A DNA stretch of 64,000 nt from Mesorhizobium sp. (GCF_016793485.1 NZ_JAEULZ010000005.1:1-64000), one strand, 5' to 3'. Shown: positions 43,671 through 52,234, numbered from the stretch's first letter. Notes: generated by a model from the sequence alone, not told the origin. Program-made: numbers and translations.

Positions 43671-44369
43671 ATGACCATTATGAAGAGAATTCTGATATCC
43701 ACGGCGGCAATCCTGCTTTCGGGCGCCGCCTTTGCCGCCGACGCCATCGTCGCGCCAGACTTGCCGCCCGTCGTTGAACTGAAGCCGGCCTTCGACTGGA
43801 CCGGAGGGTTTGTCGGCCTGCATGGCGGCTATAGCTGGGCCGACTCCACGGCCGGCTACAACGATCCGCTGTATGCCTTCTTTGGCGGGCCCTTGTCCAT
43901 GAAGCCCAGCGGCGGCTTCGGTGGCGTTCAGGCGGGCTACAATTACCAGGCCTCGAACAACCTCGTGGTCGGCTTCGACGCTTCGTTGTCCTATGCCGAC
44001 ATCAGCGACTCCATCCCGGACGTGCTCGCCGGTTCCGGCACGATCGAATCCAACACGGATTTCGTCGGCACCCTGAGGGCGCGCACAGGCTACGCGGCAG
44101 GCCAGTTCCTGCCGTTCGTTTCCGGCGGCCTCGCCTTCGCCCGCTCCGAGGCGTACTCCACGGATCTGGGCAGGGGCGACAGCAAGACCCAGGTCGGCTG
44201 GACCGCCGGCGCTGGCCTGGAAGTCGGCATCAACGAGCGCTGGTCGGTGGTCGGCGAATACATCTACACCGACCTCGGCAAGGAGACTTGGTTCGAGGGC
44301 GAGGCCTTTTCGTCCACCAGCGAGACGACGTCCAACGCCGCGCGCTTCGGCGTCAACATGCGATTCTAG
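43671..44369 (+). CDS. Outer-membrane beta-barrel protein, Omp25/Omp31 type
   Basis: A 232-residue outer-membrane protein. Signal peptide (RILISTAAILLSGAAFAAD), the rhizobial DLPP motif, then alternating beta strands: FDWTGGFVGLHGGYSWADST, GGFGGVQAGYNYQASNNLVV, TLRARTGYAAGQFLPFVSGG, VGEYIYTDLG. It ends in AARFGVNMRF, whose terminal Phe suits BAM insertion. It matches the eight-strand porin family of Rhizobiales. ATG 43671 and ATG 43680 are both possible; GGGG at 43664 fits the first poorly. A terminator hairpin follows at 44382. Confidence 0.92.
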   Translation: MTIMKRILISTAAILLSGAAFAADAIVAPDLPPVVELKPAFDWTGGFVGLHGGYSWADSTAGYNDPLYAFFGGPLSMKPSGGFGGVQAGYNYQASNNLVVGFDASLSYADISDSIPDVLAGSGTIESNTDFVGTLRARTGYAAGQFLPFVSGGLAFARSEAYSTDLGRGDSKTQVGWTAGAGLEVGINERWSVVGEYIYTDLGKETWFEGEAFSSTSETTSNAARFGVNMRF

Positions 44370-44381
44370 GCAATAAAATCC

Positions 44382-44408
44382 AACGGGCGGCCAAAAAGGT
44401 CGCCCGTT
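44382..44408. terminator. Terminator between porin and Gly-rich protein genes
   Basis: Stem AACGGGCGGCC / GGTCGCCCGTT (one G-T wobble) around AAAAA, followed by TAGG on the right and ATTTTA-side sequence on the left. It lies between convergent genes and can serve both. Confidence 0.75.
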
Positions 44409-44430
44409 TAGGCCTCGGCGTGCCGAGAGC

Positions 44431-44739
44431 CTACTTCTTCATCGCGCCCATGACCGCGCCGACGATTGCGGTCAGGATAGCGCCGCCGCCGGCGCCGCCG
44501 ACGATGTTCGGTATGTTGAGCGAGCTGCCCATCCCGCCTACGGCATCCGCGACGGCCGCGGGATCAATCCCGGCGCCCATCAGGCTGTTGAGCAGCGCGC
44601 CACCCGCGACACCGCCGATCGCACCGCTCAGGATCTTGGGAAGCTGCGTCATTGCAGCCTGCTTCAATACGGCCCCGACTGCCTGGCCGCCGATGATACC
44701 CGTGATGATTTGCACCACGATTGGAAGAAGACTTTCCAT
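44431..44739 (-). CDS. Small Gly/Ala-rich hydrophobic protein, hypothetical
   Basis: A 102-residue protein, very rich in Gly, Ala, Ile and Val. The N-terminus LLPIVVQIITGIIGGQAVGA, the middle LSGAIGGVAGGALLNSLMGA and the end IVGGAGGGAILTAIVGAVMG resemble glycine-zipper membrane segments. It ends MGAMKK. It is likely membrane-associated. No known family recognised. GGAGGG precedes ATG 44739. Confidence 0.7.
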   Translation of the reverse strand: MESLLPIVVQIITGIIGGQAVGAVLKQAAMTQLPKILSGAIGGVAGGALLNSLMGAGIDPAAVADAVGGMGSSLNIPNIVGGAGGGAILTAIVGAVMGAMKK

Positions 44740-44831
44740 CCCGATTCCCTCCTAGGACGCCGATCGATCGCGACTCGGCCCGCCAATCAGACGCTCAATA
44801 CGACGAAAGTCAAATACCGAAGGCCAAAAGC

Positions 44832-44859
44832 ACGATCGCCCGCTTGCGCGGGCGATCGT
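44832..44859 (-). terminator. Intrinsic terminator after ilvE
   Basis: Perfect 12-base stem ACGATCGCCCGC / GCGGGCGATCGT with a TTGC loop; on the minus strand it is followed by GCTTTTGG. It lies 24 bases after the ilvE stop codon. Confidence 0.85.
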
Positions 44860-44882
44860 TATCAGGGCATGGGACGGCCGTT

Positions 44883-45773
44883 TTACTCGGCCGCGAGGGC
44901 CCGCTTGGGCTGAACCTCCGCCGAATAATCGTTCATCAGCGTCTCGGCGATCGTGCCGACCGTGAACTTGTATGGGCCGATCTCCGACACAGGGGTCACT
45001 TCCGCCGCGGTGCCGGTAAGGAAGCACTGCTCGAAGCCTTCGAGCTCTTCCGGCATGATCGCCCTCTCGATCACTTCGTAGCCGCGCCGCTTGGCGAGAT
45101 CGATGACCGTGCGACGGGTAATGCCATCGAGGAAGCAGTCCGGCTTCGGCGTATGGATCTTGCCGTCCTTGACGAAGAACACGTTGGCGCCCGTCGCTTC
45201 CGCGACCTGTCCACGCCAGTCGAACATCAGCGCATCGGCATAACCCTTCGCTTCCGCCGCATGCTTGGAGATCGTGCAGATCATGTAGAGGCCGGCCGCC
45301 TTCGACTTGGAGGGCGCCGTGCGCGGGTCGGGACGGCGGTATTCCGCGATGTCGAGACGGATGCCCTTCAGCTTCTGCGCCGGGTCGAAATAGCTCGGCC
45401 ACTGCCAGATCGCGATCGCGACGTTGATACGGTTGTTCTGCGCCGACACGCCCATCTGCTCGCTGCCGCGGAAGGCGATCGGGCGGACATAGGCGTCCTT
45501 GAAACCCTGCTTCTTCAAGAGTTCGCGACAGGCGTCGTCGATCTGCTCGACGCTGTAGGGGATCTTGAAGCCGAGCAGGCGCGCCGATTCATGAAGCCGC
45601 TCCGTGTGTTCGGTCAGCTTGAAAATCTCGCCGCCATATGCGCGCTCGCCCTCGAATACCGCACTGGCATAGTGCAGGCCGTGGGTCAGCACGTGGATCT
45701 TGGCGTTCGCCCACTCCACGAATTCGCCGTTCATCCAGATGAATCCATCGAGTTTGTCGAAGGAAACGGTCAT
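44883..45773 (-). CDS. ilvE: Branched-chain amino acid aminotransferase
   Basis: A 296-residue fold-type IV PLP aminotransferase making Leu, Ile and Val from their keto acids with glutamate. Landmarks: FIWMNGEFVEWANAKIHVLT, LHYASAVFEGERAYGGEIFK, RPIAFRGSEQMGVS, PLP-lysine region PSKSKAAGLYMICTISKHAA, DALMFDWRGQVAEATGANVF and CFLTGTAAEVTPVSEIG. ATG 45773 is preceded by GGGAGG. The gene is divergent from the MarR-type gene; a long inverted repeat sits in the shared upstream region. Confidence 0.95.
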   Translation of the reverse strand: MTVSFDKLDGFIWMNGEFVEWANAKIHVLTHGLHYASAVFEGERAYGGEIFKLTEHTERLHESARLLGFKIPYSVEQIDDACRELLKKQGFKDAYVRPIAFRGSEQMGVSAQNNRINVAIAIWQWPSYFDPAQKLKGIRLDIAEYRRPDPRTAPSKSKAAGLYMICTISKHAAEAKGYADALMFDWRGQVAEATGANVFFVKDGKIHTPKPDCFLDGITRRTVIDLAKRRGYEVIERAIMPEELEGFEQCFLTGTAAEVTPVSEIGPYKFTVGTIAETLMNDYSAEVQPKRALAAE

Positions 45774-45968
45774 TGGGGTAACCTCCCGCGGGCCGGCGCC
45801 CACGTTATCGTTGATCTGTTGATATCAGCCGGGCAATAGCGTTGTTGCGAGGCTAAAGCTTGGCGGATTTGGAACGCGAAGGCAAATTCATGATATTCCG
45901 GTGATGCCGGAGCAAACTTGCCTTTTCGTTCGCAATAATTCGAAAAGCTTGGCAAAAATTACCATCCG

Positions 45969-46005
45969 GCCGAAAATATGTCAATGGTACTGACGTATTT
46001 TCGGC
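45969..46005. promoter_or_regulatory. Long inverted repeat upstream of the MarR-type gene
   Basis: GCCGAAAATATGTCA and TGACGTATTTTCGGC are 15-base inverted arms with one mismatch and a 7-base spacer, ending 16 bases before the MarR-gene start codon. MarR proteins bind such palindromes, so autoregulation is the simplest reading. The site could also affect ilvE, whose start lies about 200 bases away. Confidence 0.65.
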
Positions 46006-46021
46006 AAGCGCGAGAATCGAT

Positions 46022-46561
46022 ATGGCCGACGGCGCCGCAGCAAAACCGATCAAGACCGCCCTCACCAACGATGACGGCATCGATCTTACGATCATCGAAC
46101 TGCTGTTCTTCGCCTATCGAGACTTCACCTCCGATCCCGACAAGATCCTCGCGGAATACGGTTTCGGGCGCGCCCACCATCGGATCGTGCACTTCGTGAA
46201 TCGCATGCCCGGTCTGACGGTGGCCGAACTGCTCGACGTGCTGAAGATCACCAAGCAGAGCCTTGCCCGCGTGTTGAAGCAGTTGATCGACACCGGTCAT
46301 ATCGTCCAGGTTCAGGGACCGCGCGACCGCCGCCAGCGCGAGCTCTACCCCACAGCGAAGGGCCGCGCCCTGGCGCTCGCCTTGGCGCTGCCACAGTCGC
46401 GCCGTATCCACGACGCATTGCTGGAGGCAGTCCCCGGGGACCGGGCGACCGTCGAACGGTTTCTCAAGGCGCTCGTCAATCCCGAGCTCAGGCCGCAGAT
46501 CGACAACCTGCCGGTCGACAGGGCCGGCAAAATCGTAGGACGGGACAATGGAGACGAGTGA
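46022..46561 (+). CDS. MarR-family regulator, PetP-like
   Basis: A 179-residue winged-helix regulator. HTH region: FVNRMPGLTVAELLDVLKIT, KQSLARVLKQLIDTGHIVQV; wing QGPRDRRQRELYPTAKG. Its gene overlaps the OmpR-type response regulator gene by 14 bases. This MarR/OmpR pairing is known as petP-petR in Rhodobacter capsulatus, where it is needed for cytochrome bc1 gene expression. Assignment as a PetP-type protein rests on that gene order and family. An inverted repeat lies directly upstream. Confidence 0.88.
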   Translation: MADGAAAKPIKTALTNDDGIDLTIIELLFFAYRDFTSDPDKILAEYGFGRAHHRIVHFVNRMPGLTVAELLDVLKITKQSLARVLKQLIDTGHIVQVQGPRDRRQRELYPTAKGRALALALALPQSRRIHDALLEAVPGDRATVERFLKALVNPELRPQIDNLPVDRAGKIVGRDNGDE

Positions 46562-47267
46562 CAGAACGTCTGGCCCGGCGGCGCCGGGCGACGATGCGCC
46601 TCACCTTCTGGTCGTCGACGACGACACGCGCATCCGCAATCTGCTTAAACAGTATCTGTCCGAGAACGGCTTCCGGGTCACGGTTGCGGGCAACGCGGCG
46701 GAAGCCAGGCGCAAGCTGGAAGGTCTCGATTTCGACCTGCTGATCGTTGACGTGATGATGCCGGGCGAGAACGGCGTCGAGCTCACCCGATCGCTCAGGC
46801 AGCATAAAAGTGTTCCCATCCTCATGCTGACGGCCCTGTCGGAGACCGACAGCCGCATCGCCGGACTGGAAGCCGGCGCCGACGACTACCTGCCGAAGCC
46901 CTTCGACCCGCGCGAGCTGATCCTGCGCATCAACAACATCCTGAGGCGTGGCGGTCCCGCCGCCACCCCGAAGGTCGAGCAACTCGTCTTCGGCCCCTAC
47001 ACCTTCCAGATCGCGCGGCGCGAACTGAAGCGCGGGGGCGAGCCGTTGAAGCTGACCGACCGCGAGCAGGAAATCCTCGCTATCTTCGCCAGCCGGGCGG
47101 GCGAGACCATTCCGCGCCACGAACTGGTGGCGGGCGAGGCCGATGTCGGCGAACGCACCATCGACGTGCAGATCAACAGGCTGCGCCGCAAGATCGAGCG
47201 CGACCCCTCCAACCCCGTCTGGCTGCAGACCGTGCGGGGCGTCGGCTATCGCCTGAGCATCGAGTAG
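46548..47267 (+). CDS. OmpR-family response regulator, PetR-like
   Basis: A 239-residue two-component response regulator. The receiver domain has the acidic pair LLVVDDDTRIR, phospho-acceptor Asp in LLIVDVMMPGENGVELT, the Thr of LMLTALSE and Lys of DDYLPKPFDPREL. The C-terminal winged helix (LTDREQEILAIFASRAGETI, VGERTIDVQINRLRRKIERD, WLQTVRGVGYRLSIE) binds DNA. Co-translated with the MarR-type gene. A sensor kinase suited to be its partner lies at 48920-50428, beyond an oppositely oriented cardiolipin synthase gene. Confidence 0.93.
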   Translation: METSDRTSGPAAPGDDAPHLLVVDDDTRIRNLLKQYLSENGFRVTVAGNAAEARRKLEGLDFDLLIVDVMMPGENGVELTRSLRQHKSVPILMLTALSETDSRIAGLEAGADDYLPKPFDPRELILRINNILRRGGPAATPKVEQLVFGPYTFQIARRELKRGGEPLKLTDREQEILAIFASRAGETIPRHELVAGEADVGERTIDVQINRLRRKIERDPSNPVWLQTVRGVGYRLSIE

Positions 47268-47273
47268 TCCGGA

Positions 47274-48713
47274 TCAGAAGAGCGGGCCGAGGATCGCGAC
47301 GGTGTTGTTCAGAAGCCTGCGCGGCATCGACCAGCGCGCCACCTCGCCGCGCGTCACCTCGCGCGACTGTTCCAGATAGCTCTTCTGGCGCGCCCGCATC
47401 GCCACCGTCAGTTCCGGGTCGTAGACGAGGATGTTGTTCTCGTAGTTCAGTTCGAGGCTGCGCCTGTCCATGTTGGCGGAGCCGATCAGCATGATCTCGC
47501 CGTCGACCGTCAGCGACTTCGTGTGCAGGAGGCCCGCGCCGTATTCGTGAATCTTCACGCCCGCGGCGAGCAGGTCGGCATAATAGCTCCGGCTCGCCGC
47601 ACCGACGATCCAGGAATCATTGCGGGCCGGAAAGATGATCGTCGTGTCGACGCCGCGATAGGCGCAGGCGCAGATGGCCGTCTGCAGCGCATCGTCCGGG
47701 ATGTAGTAGGGCGTGGTGATGATAAGTTCGCGCCTCGCGGCGAAGACCAACGACTGGAACACCTCCTGCATCGCCGAATAGCGCACGGTCGGGCCGGTGC
47801 CGATGACCTGCGCGGGCATTGATGTTCCGTCCGTCAAAGCAGGCGCTTTCAGCAGGTCGCCGAGGTCCTCCCTCACGCCGGCCATCCAGTCGCCGGCAAA
47901 GAGAAGCTGGTTCTGGTGAGCGATCGGCCCCTCGAAGCGCACCATGGCGTCCACCCACGGCGCATAGCGCGGCTTCACGCGGAACTCCGGGTCGGCGCAG
48001 TTCTGGCTGCCGCAATAGGTGATGGTCCCGTCTATGACGACGATCTTGCGGTGGTTGCGAAGGTCGATCCGGCTCGTCATCAGCCGCAGCAGCGGATTGC
48101 CGACCGCCAGTCCGCTTGCCACCTTGACGCCGGCCTGTCGCATGTCCTCCCAGTGATGCGAACGGACAAGCGCGCGCGAGCCGAGATCATCGACCATCGC
48201 CCGGCAGGCGACGCCGCGCGCCGCGGCGCGCTTGACCGCATCGATCACCTTGCAGCCGTTGTTGTCGGCGAGCCAGATGTAGAAGAGCAGGTGGACGTGG
48301 TCTTTCGCGGCATCGATATCGGCAACCATCGCATCGATCGTCGCGTTGGAATCGGCCGGCAAATGGCCGCTGTTGCCGCCGATCGGCCCGAACCCGCTCA
48401 CCGACTGTCCGAGCCGGAAAAGGTTCCGGTAACGCTCAGGCACGATCTCCTCGCTGCCTTCGGTGTAGCGCGGAATACGCGACAGCGCCTCGCGAACGCG
48501 CGTCACCCGCCGCCGCCCGATGTTCACCTCGCCCAGCAGCAGGTAGGCGACGATCCCGACCTCGGGCACCGCGCCGACCACCACAAGCCAGGCGATCCGC
48601 GAGGCTGGCGTCCGGTTCGGCCTCAAAAGGATGCGCGCCATGATGGCCAGCCTGATCGCGATGCTGACGAGCGGGTAGATGCTGAGCAGCTCGTAGGTAA
48701 GTTCAGACGACAT
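47274..48713 (-). CDS. cls: Cardiolipin synthase (phospholipase D superfamily)
   Basis: A 479-residue membrane enzyme that condenses two phosphatidylglycerols into cardiolipin. Two N-terminal transmembrane segments (ELLSIYPLVSIAIRLAIMAR, RIAWLVVVGAVPEVGIVAYL) precede two HKD motifs, NHRKIVVIDG and LHTKSLTVDG. WLADNNGCKVIDAVKRAAAR and IGSANMDRRSLELNYENNIL are also conserved. ATG 48713 (MSSELTYELL) has GGAGAG upstream. It lies between the response regulator and the histidine kinase on the opposite strand. Confidence 0.94.
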   Translation of the reverse strand: MSSELTYELLSIYPLVSIAIRLAIMARILLRPNRTPASRIAWLVVVGAVPEVGIVAYLLLGEVNIGRRRVTRVREALSRIPRYTEGSEEIVPERYRNLFRLGQSVSGFGPIGGNSGHLPADSNATIDAMVADIDAAKDHVHLLFYIWLADNNGCKVIDAVKRAAARGVACRAMVDDLGSRALVRSHHWEDMRQAGVKVASGLAVGNPLLRLMTSRIDLRNHRKIVVIDGTITYCGSQNCADPEFRVKPRYAPWVDAMVRFEGPIAHQNQLLFAGDWMAGVREDLGDLLKAPALTDGTSMPAQVIGTGPTVRYSAMQEVFQSLVFAARRELIITTPYYIPDDALQTAICACAYRGVDTTIIFPARNDSWIVGAASRSYYADLLAAGVKIHEYGAGLLHTKSLTVDGEIMLIGSANMDRRSLELNYENNILVYDPELTVAMRARQKSYLEQSREVTRGEVARWSMPRRLLNNTVAILGPLF

Positions 48714-48919
48714 CCACTCTCCCGCCAGGGTGGCCGACACGGCCGGCATTTGTGCACAATTCGCGGATAAAGGCACTATCGCGGACACTGGTGGCAAGTC
48801 CCGGGCCTGGCGCCTTCAAACAAGGCAAGGTTCCCGAAGCGGCTGACCTATCCTACAATAGCTTGGAAGAGATGCCGGCGATGGCCCTAGCTGCCTGACG
48901 CGCAGCGCAACGGAAGACG

Positions 48920-50428
48920 ATGGCAAGCACCGAGATCGAAAGCAGGAACCAGCCGCAGGGAAGCTTCACCGCCCGCCGCAAGCGTGCGACCGCAGCCGTG
49001 TCGAACGCCTGGCGCGGAGCTTTGGCACGTGCCTGGGGCCTGCTGCCCGAGCCGCTCTCCAGCCGACTCGTCAAAGGCCAGCAGGCGATGTCCGCCCCCT
49101 GGAACCGCTTCTGGCGACGAGTGGGCATCTACCTGCCGAAGCGGCTCTACACGCGCTCGCTGCTTATCGTCATCACGCCGATGATCCTGCTGCAGTCGGT
49201 CGTTACCCTCGTCTTCATGGAGCGGCACTGGCAGACGGTGACCCAGCGCCTTTCGATGGCGACCACGCGCGACCTCGCGGCGATCATCGAGATGATCGAG
49301 ACCTATCCAAACGAGGATGACTACGCCAACCTCATCCGCATCGCCCAGGAGCGTCTGTCGATGAAAATCGACATCCTGCCGCCCGACCCCCTGCCCCCGC
49401 CCGGCCGCAAGCCGTTCTTCTCCATCCTGGACCAGATCCTGTCGTCGGAAATCACGAGGCAGATCAACCGGCCGTTCTGGATCGACACGGTCGGAGATTC
49501 CCGCGTCCTCGAAGTCCGCATCCAGCTCGAGGACAAGGTGTTGCGCGCGTTCATTCTCCGCAATCAGGCCTATGCGTCCAACACGCATATCTTCCTCGTC
49601 TGGATGGTCGGCACCTCGCTGGTGCTGCTGATGATCGCGATCCCGTTCCTGCGCAACCAGATCAGGCCGATCCTAAAGCTCGCGGAGGCGGCGGAGAGCT
49701 TCGGCAAGGGCCGTCCGATGCCGGAGGATTTCAAGCCGCGCGGCGCCGAGGAAGTCCGCCGTGCCGGTCTTGCGTTCATCCAGATGCGCGAGCGCATCGA
49801 GCGCCAGATCGAACAGCGCACGGCCATGTTGTCGGGCGTCAGCCACGACCTGCGCACCATCCTGACCCGCTTCAAGCTGCAACTGGCGTTGTCGGGCTCC
49901 AAGCCCGACTTCAAGGAACTGAACCGCGACATCGACGACATGCAATCGATGCTGGAAGGCTATCTCGAATTCGCTCGCGGCGAAGCGGCGGAGGACAAGG
50001 GCCGTCTCGATCTGTCTGCCTATCTCGATACGCTGGCCAAGGAGGCCAAGCTCAGACATCGTGAGCTTTCGACCTCGCTGGCCGGCGACCCCAACATCCA
50101 GGTGCGTCCGAAAGCCTTCGACCGGCTGCTGTCAAACGTGATCGGCAATGCGTTCCGCTATGCCGGGAAGATCCGGGTCGAAGCCACCCACGCCAAGGGC
50201 TCGCTCATGGTGATCGTCGACGATGACGGTCCGGGAATACCTGAGGACGCTCGCGACGAGGTGTTCAAGCCCTTCGTGCGGCTCGACGAGGCGCGCAACC
50301 TCGATTCCAGCGGCACCGGCCTCGGCCTGTCGATCGCCCGCGACATCGCCCGCAGCCACGGCGGCGACATTACGCTTGGCGACAGCCCGATGGGCGGCCT
50401 GCGGGTGATCGTAAGGGTCCCGGCCTGA
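48920..50428 (+). CDS. Sensor histidine kinase, EnvZ-like
   Basis: A 502-residue membrane kinase. TM1 (LIVITPMILLQSVVTLVFM), a periplasmic sensor of about 120 residues with a Pro-rich loop (DPLPPPGRKPF), TM2 (IFLVWMVGTSLVLLMIAIPF), a HAMP domain, H-box LSGVSHDLRTILTRFKL, N-box RLLSNVIGNAFRYAG, G1 DDDGPGIPE and G2 SGTGLGLSIARDIARSHGG. The Pro usual after HDLRT is Ile here. Likely partner of the OmpR-type regulator at 46548, separated by the cardiolipin synthase gene. The signal sensed is unknown. Confidence 0.94.
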   Translation: MASTEIESRNQPQGSFTARRKRATAAVSNAWRGALARAWGLLPEPLSSRLVKGQQAMSAPWNRFWRRVGIYLPKRLYTRSLLIVITPMILLQSVVTLVFMERHWQTVTQRLSMATTRDLAAIIEMIETYPNEDDYANLIRIAQERLSMKIDILPPDPLPPPGRKPFFSILDQILSSEITRQINRPFWIDTVGDSRVLEVRIQLEDKVLRAFILRNQAYASNTHIFLVWMVGTSLVLLMIAIPFLRNQIRPILKLAEAAESFGKGRPMPEDFKPRGAEEVRRAGLAFIQMRERIERQIEQRTAMLSGVSHDLRTILTRFKLQLALSGSKPDFKELNRDIDDMQSMLEGYLEFARGEAAEDKGRLDLSAYLDTLAKEAKLRHRELSTSLAGDPNIQVRPKAFDRLLSNVIGNAFRYAGKIRVEATHAKGSLMVIVDDDGPGIPEDARDEVFKPFVRLDEARNLDSSGTGLGLSIARDIARSHGGDITLGDSPMGGLRVIVRVPA

Positions 50429-50473
50429 GACAGCGGAGCTGGACAAGGGAAGGCGAAGCAACTACGTACTTAT

Positions 50474-50484
50474 AGGTAATACCT
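50474..50484. promoter_or_regulatory. Palindromic operator of the first RHH/ParE module
   Basis: AGGTA-A-TACCT, a perfect palindrome 20 bases before the antitoxin start codon and next to TTATAGG-like promoter sequence. Ribbon-helix-helix antitoxins usually bind such sites and repress their own operon. Confidence 0.55.
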
Positions 50485-50504
50485 TTCACTACGGAGGCCG
50501 CTTT

Positions 50505-50783
50505 ATGGCAACGGCAACGTCGATCAAGCTTGATGAAGATTTGAAGGGCCGCATCCAGCATCTGGCCGAGGCGCGCCGTCGCAGTGCGCACTGGATCATG
50601 CGAGAAGCCATCGCACAGTATGTCGAGCGCGAGGAACAGCGCGAAACCCTGCGGCAGGACACGCTGCGGGCTTGGGAGGAATTTCAGGCAAGCGGGCTTC
50701 ATGCCACGGCCGACGAAGTCGACAAGTGGCTCGCGAGTTGGGGCGCCGAGAACGAGCAACCGGCGCCTGAATGCCACAAGTAG
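50505..50783 (+). CDS. Ribbon-helix-helix antitoxin (CopG/ParD type)
   Basis: A 92-residue antitoxin. The N-terminal ribbon-helix-helix (TSIKLDEDLKGRIQHLAEAR, RSAHWIMREAIAQYVEREEQ) binds DNA and dimerises. The acidic C-terminal half (WEEFQASGLHATADEVDKWL) would wrap the toxin. It overlaps the ParE/RelE-type toxin gene by 13 bases. GGAGG lies 7 bases before the ATG, and a palindromic operator sits just upstream. Confidence 0.9.
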   Translation: MATATSIKLDEDLKGRIQHLAEARRRSAHWIMREAIAQYVEREEQRETLRQDTLRAWEEFQASGLHATADEVDKWLASWGAENEQPAPECHK

Positions 50784-51064
50784 TCTTCGCTCCGGCTGCA
50801 ATTCGGGACTTGCGTCGATTGCGCGAGTTCTTGCAGCCAAAGAATGCCCAGGTAGCGCGCCGGGCTGGCGAAGCGATACGACAGGGACTGAATGCACTGG
50901 GCCAATACCCACGCATGGGCCGGATGGTAGATGAACTCCCCGAAAACTATCGCGAATGGCTGATCGATTTCGGCGATAGCGGATACGTCGCGCGGTACCG
51001 TGTTGATGATGATGCAATCATGATCCTCGCGATCCGTCATCAGAAAGAGGCCGGCTACAAATAG
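50771..51064 (+). CDS. ParE/RelE-superfamily toxin
   Basis: A 97-residue toxin. VVFAPAAIRDLRRLREFLQP begins the fold; ALGQYPRMGRMVDELPENYR, WLIDFGDSGYVARYRVDDD and IMILAIRHQKEAGYK are the usual ParE/RelE beta-sheet stretches. Family members poison gyrase (ParE) or cut ribosome-bound mRNA (RelE); the first is more likely with a RHH antitoxin. Translationally coupled to the antitoxin. Confidence 0.9.
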   Translation: MPQVVFAPAAIRDLRRLREFLQPKNAQVARRAGEAIRQGLNALGQYPRMGRMVDELPENYREWLIDFGDSGYVARYRVDDDAIMILAIRHQKEAGYK

Positions 51065-51088
51065 ACCTCCCCTGCCCGATTCATGCGC

Positions 51089-51106
51089 CTGTCATGAAAC
51101 GGTGGT
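51089..51106 (+). promoter_or_regulatory. Possible Pho box before the glycosyltransferase gene
   Basis: CTGTCATGAAACGGTGGT: the first half is the exact PhoB repeat CTGTCAT and, after 4 bases, the second half (CGGTGGT) keeps 4 of 7 positions. It lies 12 bases before the start codon, which is close for an activator site unless the true start is downstream. Weak evidence. Confidence 0.35.
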
Positions 51107-51118
51107 CAAAGGCGCGTC

Positions 51119-52234
51119 ATGCGTCACGCTAGAATCAGTGCACCCATCAGCGCCGATCCGAGATCGTTCGAACAAGCGGCTGACGGCTTGGCCGAAACAC
51201 GCTGGGACGGTCCCAAGCGAATCCTGATGGTCACCGATGCCTGGCGGCCTCAGGTCAACGGCGTCGTCCACACGCTGGAGCGGCTGACGGAGACGCTGAA
51301 GACGTTTGGCGTCGAGGTGCGCTTCCTGACGCCCAACCTCTTCCGCACACTGCCCATGCCGACCTACCCCGACATCAGGCTTGCGCTGACGACGCCCGGC
51401 CGGGTCCGCAAGCTGATCGAGGAAAGCGGCGCGGATCACGTCCACATCGTCACCGAGGGCCCGCTCGGCCTCATGGCGAAGCGCTACTGCCTCGCCCGAA
51501 AGCAGCCCTTCACGACGAGCTACCACACGCGTTTTCCGGAATATGTCACGGCCCGACTGCCCTTCGTGTCGGAAAACTGGACCTACAACTGGCTGAAGAA
51601 ATTCCACAATGCCGGACAGGGCACGATGGTCGCCACGCCCTCGATGGCGCGCGACCTCGAGACGCGCGGCTTCACCAAGCTGCAGCCATGGACGCGTGGC
51701 GTCAACGTAGACCACTTCACGCCCGACAAGCGCGGCGTGCTCGATTTTCCGCGCCCGATCTTCCTGTGCGTCGGCCGCGTCGCGGTCGAGAAGAACCTTC
51801 CGGCCTTCCTCGACCTCGACCTGCCGGGCAGCAAGGTGGTCGTGGGTGAGGGACCGGAACTCGAGAGGCTGAAGGCAAAATATCCGGACGCCCATTTTCT
51901 CGGGCACCTGCCCAACAACGAGTTGGCGCGCATCTACGCATCGTCCGACGTGTTCGTTTTTCCGAGCCGCACCGACACGTTCGGCAACGTCATCATCGAG
52001 GCGCTTGCCAGCGGCACCCCGGTCGCAGGCTTTCCGGTCACCGGCCCGATCGACATCGTCGGAGACGGCTTCGGCGGCGTCGTGTCGGAAGACCTGCGGC
52101 TCGCCGCGCTGACAGCGCTGGACGTCGACAGGTCAGCGGCGCGCGAGCGGGCCATGCGCTATACGTGGAAAGCCTGCGCGGAAATGTACATGGACAATGT
52201 CAGGGCGGCGCGGGCGTCCCTGCCCGCCGGCTAG
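51119..52234 (+). CDS. GT4-family glycosyltransferase, glycolipid-synthase type
   Basis: A 371-residue GT-B glycosyltransferase. N-terminal [20 protein letters not shown] and [20 protein letters not shown], then [14 protein letters not shown]-terminal donor site [31 protein letters not shown] and [20 protein letters not shown]. This pattern is shared by SQD2-, MgtA- and Agrobacterium Agt-like enzymes that make sugar-diacylglycerol lipids. Lipid glycosylation, perhaps under phosphate limitation, is inferred from that resemblance and the possible Pho box. Its TAG shares a CTAG with the stop codon of csaA on the other strand. Confidence 0.88.
   Translation: MRHARISAPISADPRSFEQAADGLAETRWDGPKRILMVTDAWRPQVNGVVHTLERLTETLKTFGVEVRFLTPNLFRTLPMPTYPDIRLALTTPGRVRKLIEESGADHVHIVTEGPLGLMAKRYCLARKQPFTTSYHTRFPEYVTARLPFVSENWTYNWLKKFHNAGQGTMVATPSMARDLETRGFTKLQPWTRGVNVDHFTPDKRGVLDFPRPIFLCVGRVAVEKNLPAFLDLDLPGSKVVVGEGPELERLKAKYPDAHFLGHLPNNELARIYASSDVFVFPSRTDTFGNVIIEALASGTPVAGFPVTGPIDIVGDGFGGVVSEDLRLAALTALDVDRSAARERAMRYTWKACAEMYMDNVRAARASLPAG

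Noticed and set aside
44721..45839. A 372-codon plus-strand frame antisense to ilvE
   Set aside because: IlvE on the minus strand is unambiguous; the plus frame is Arg/Asp-rich shadow.
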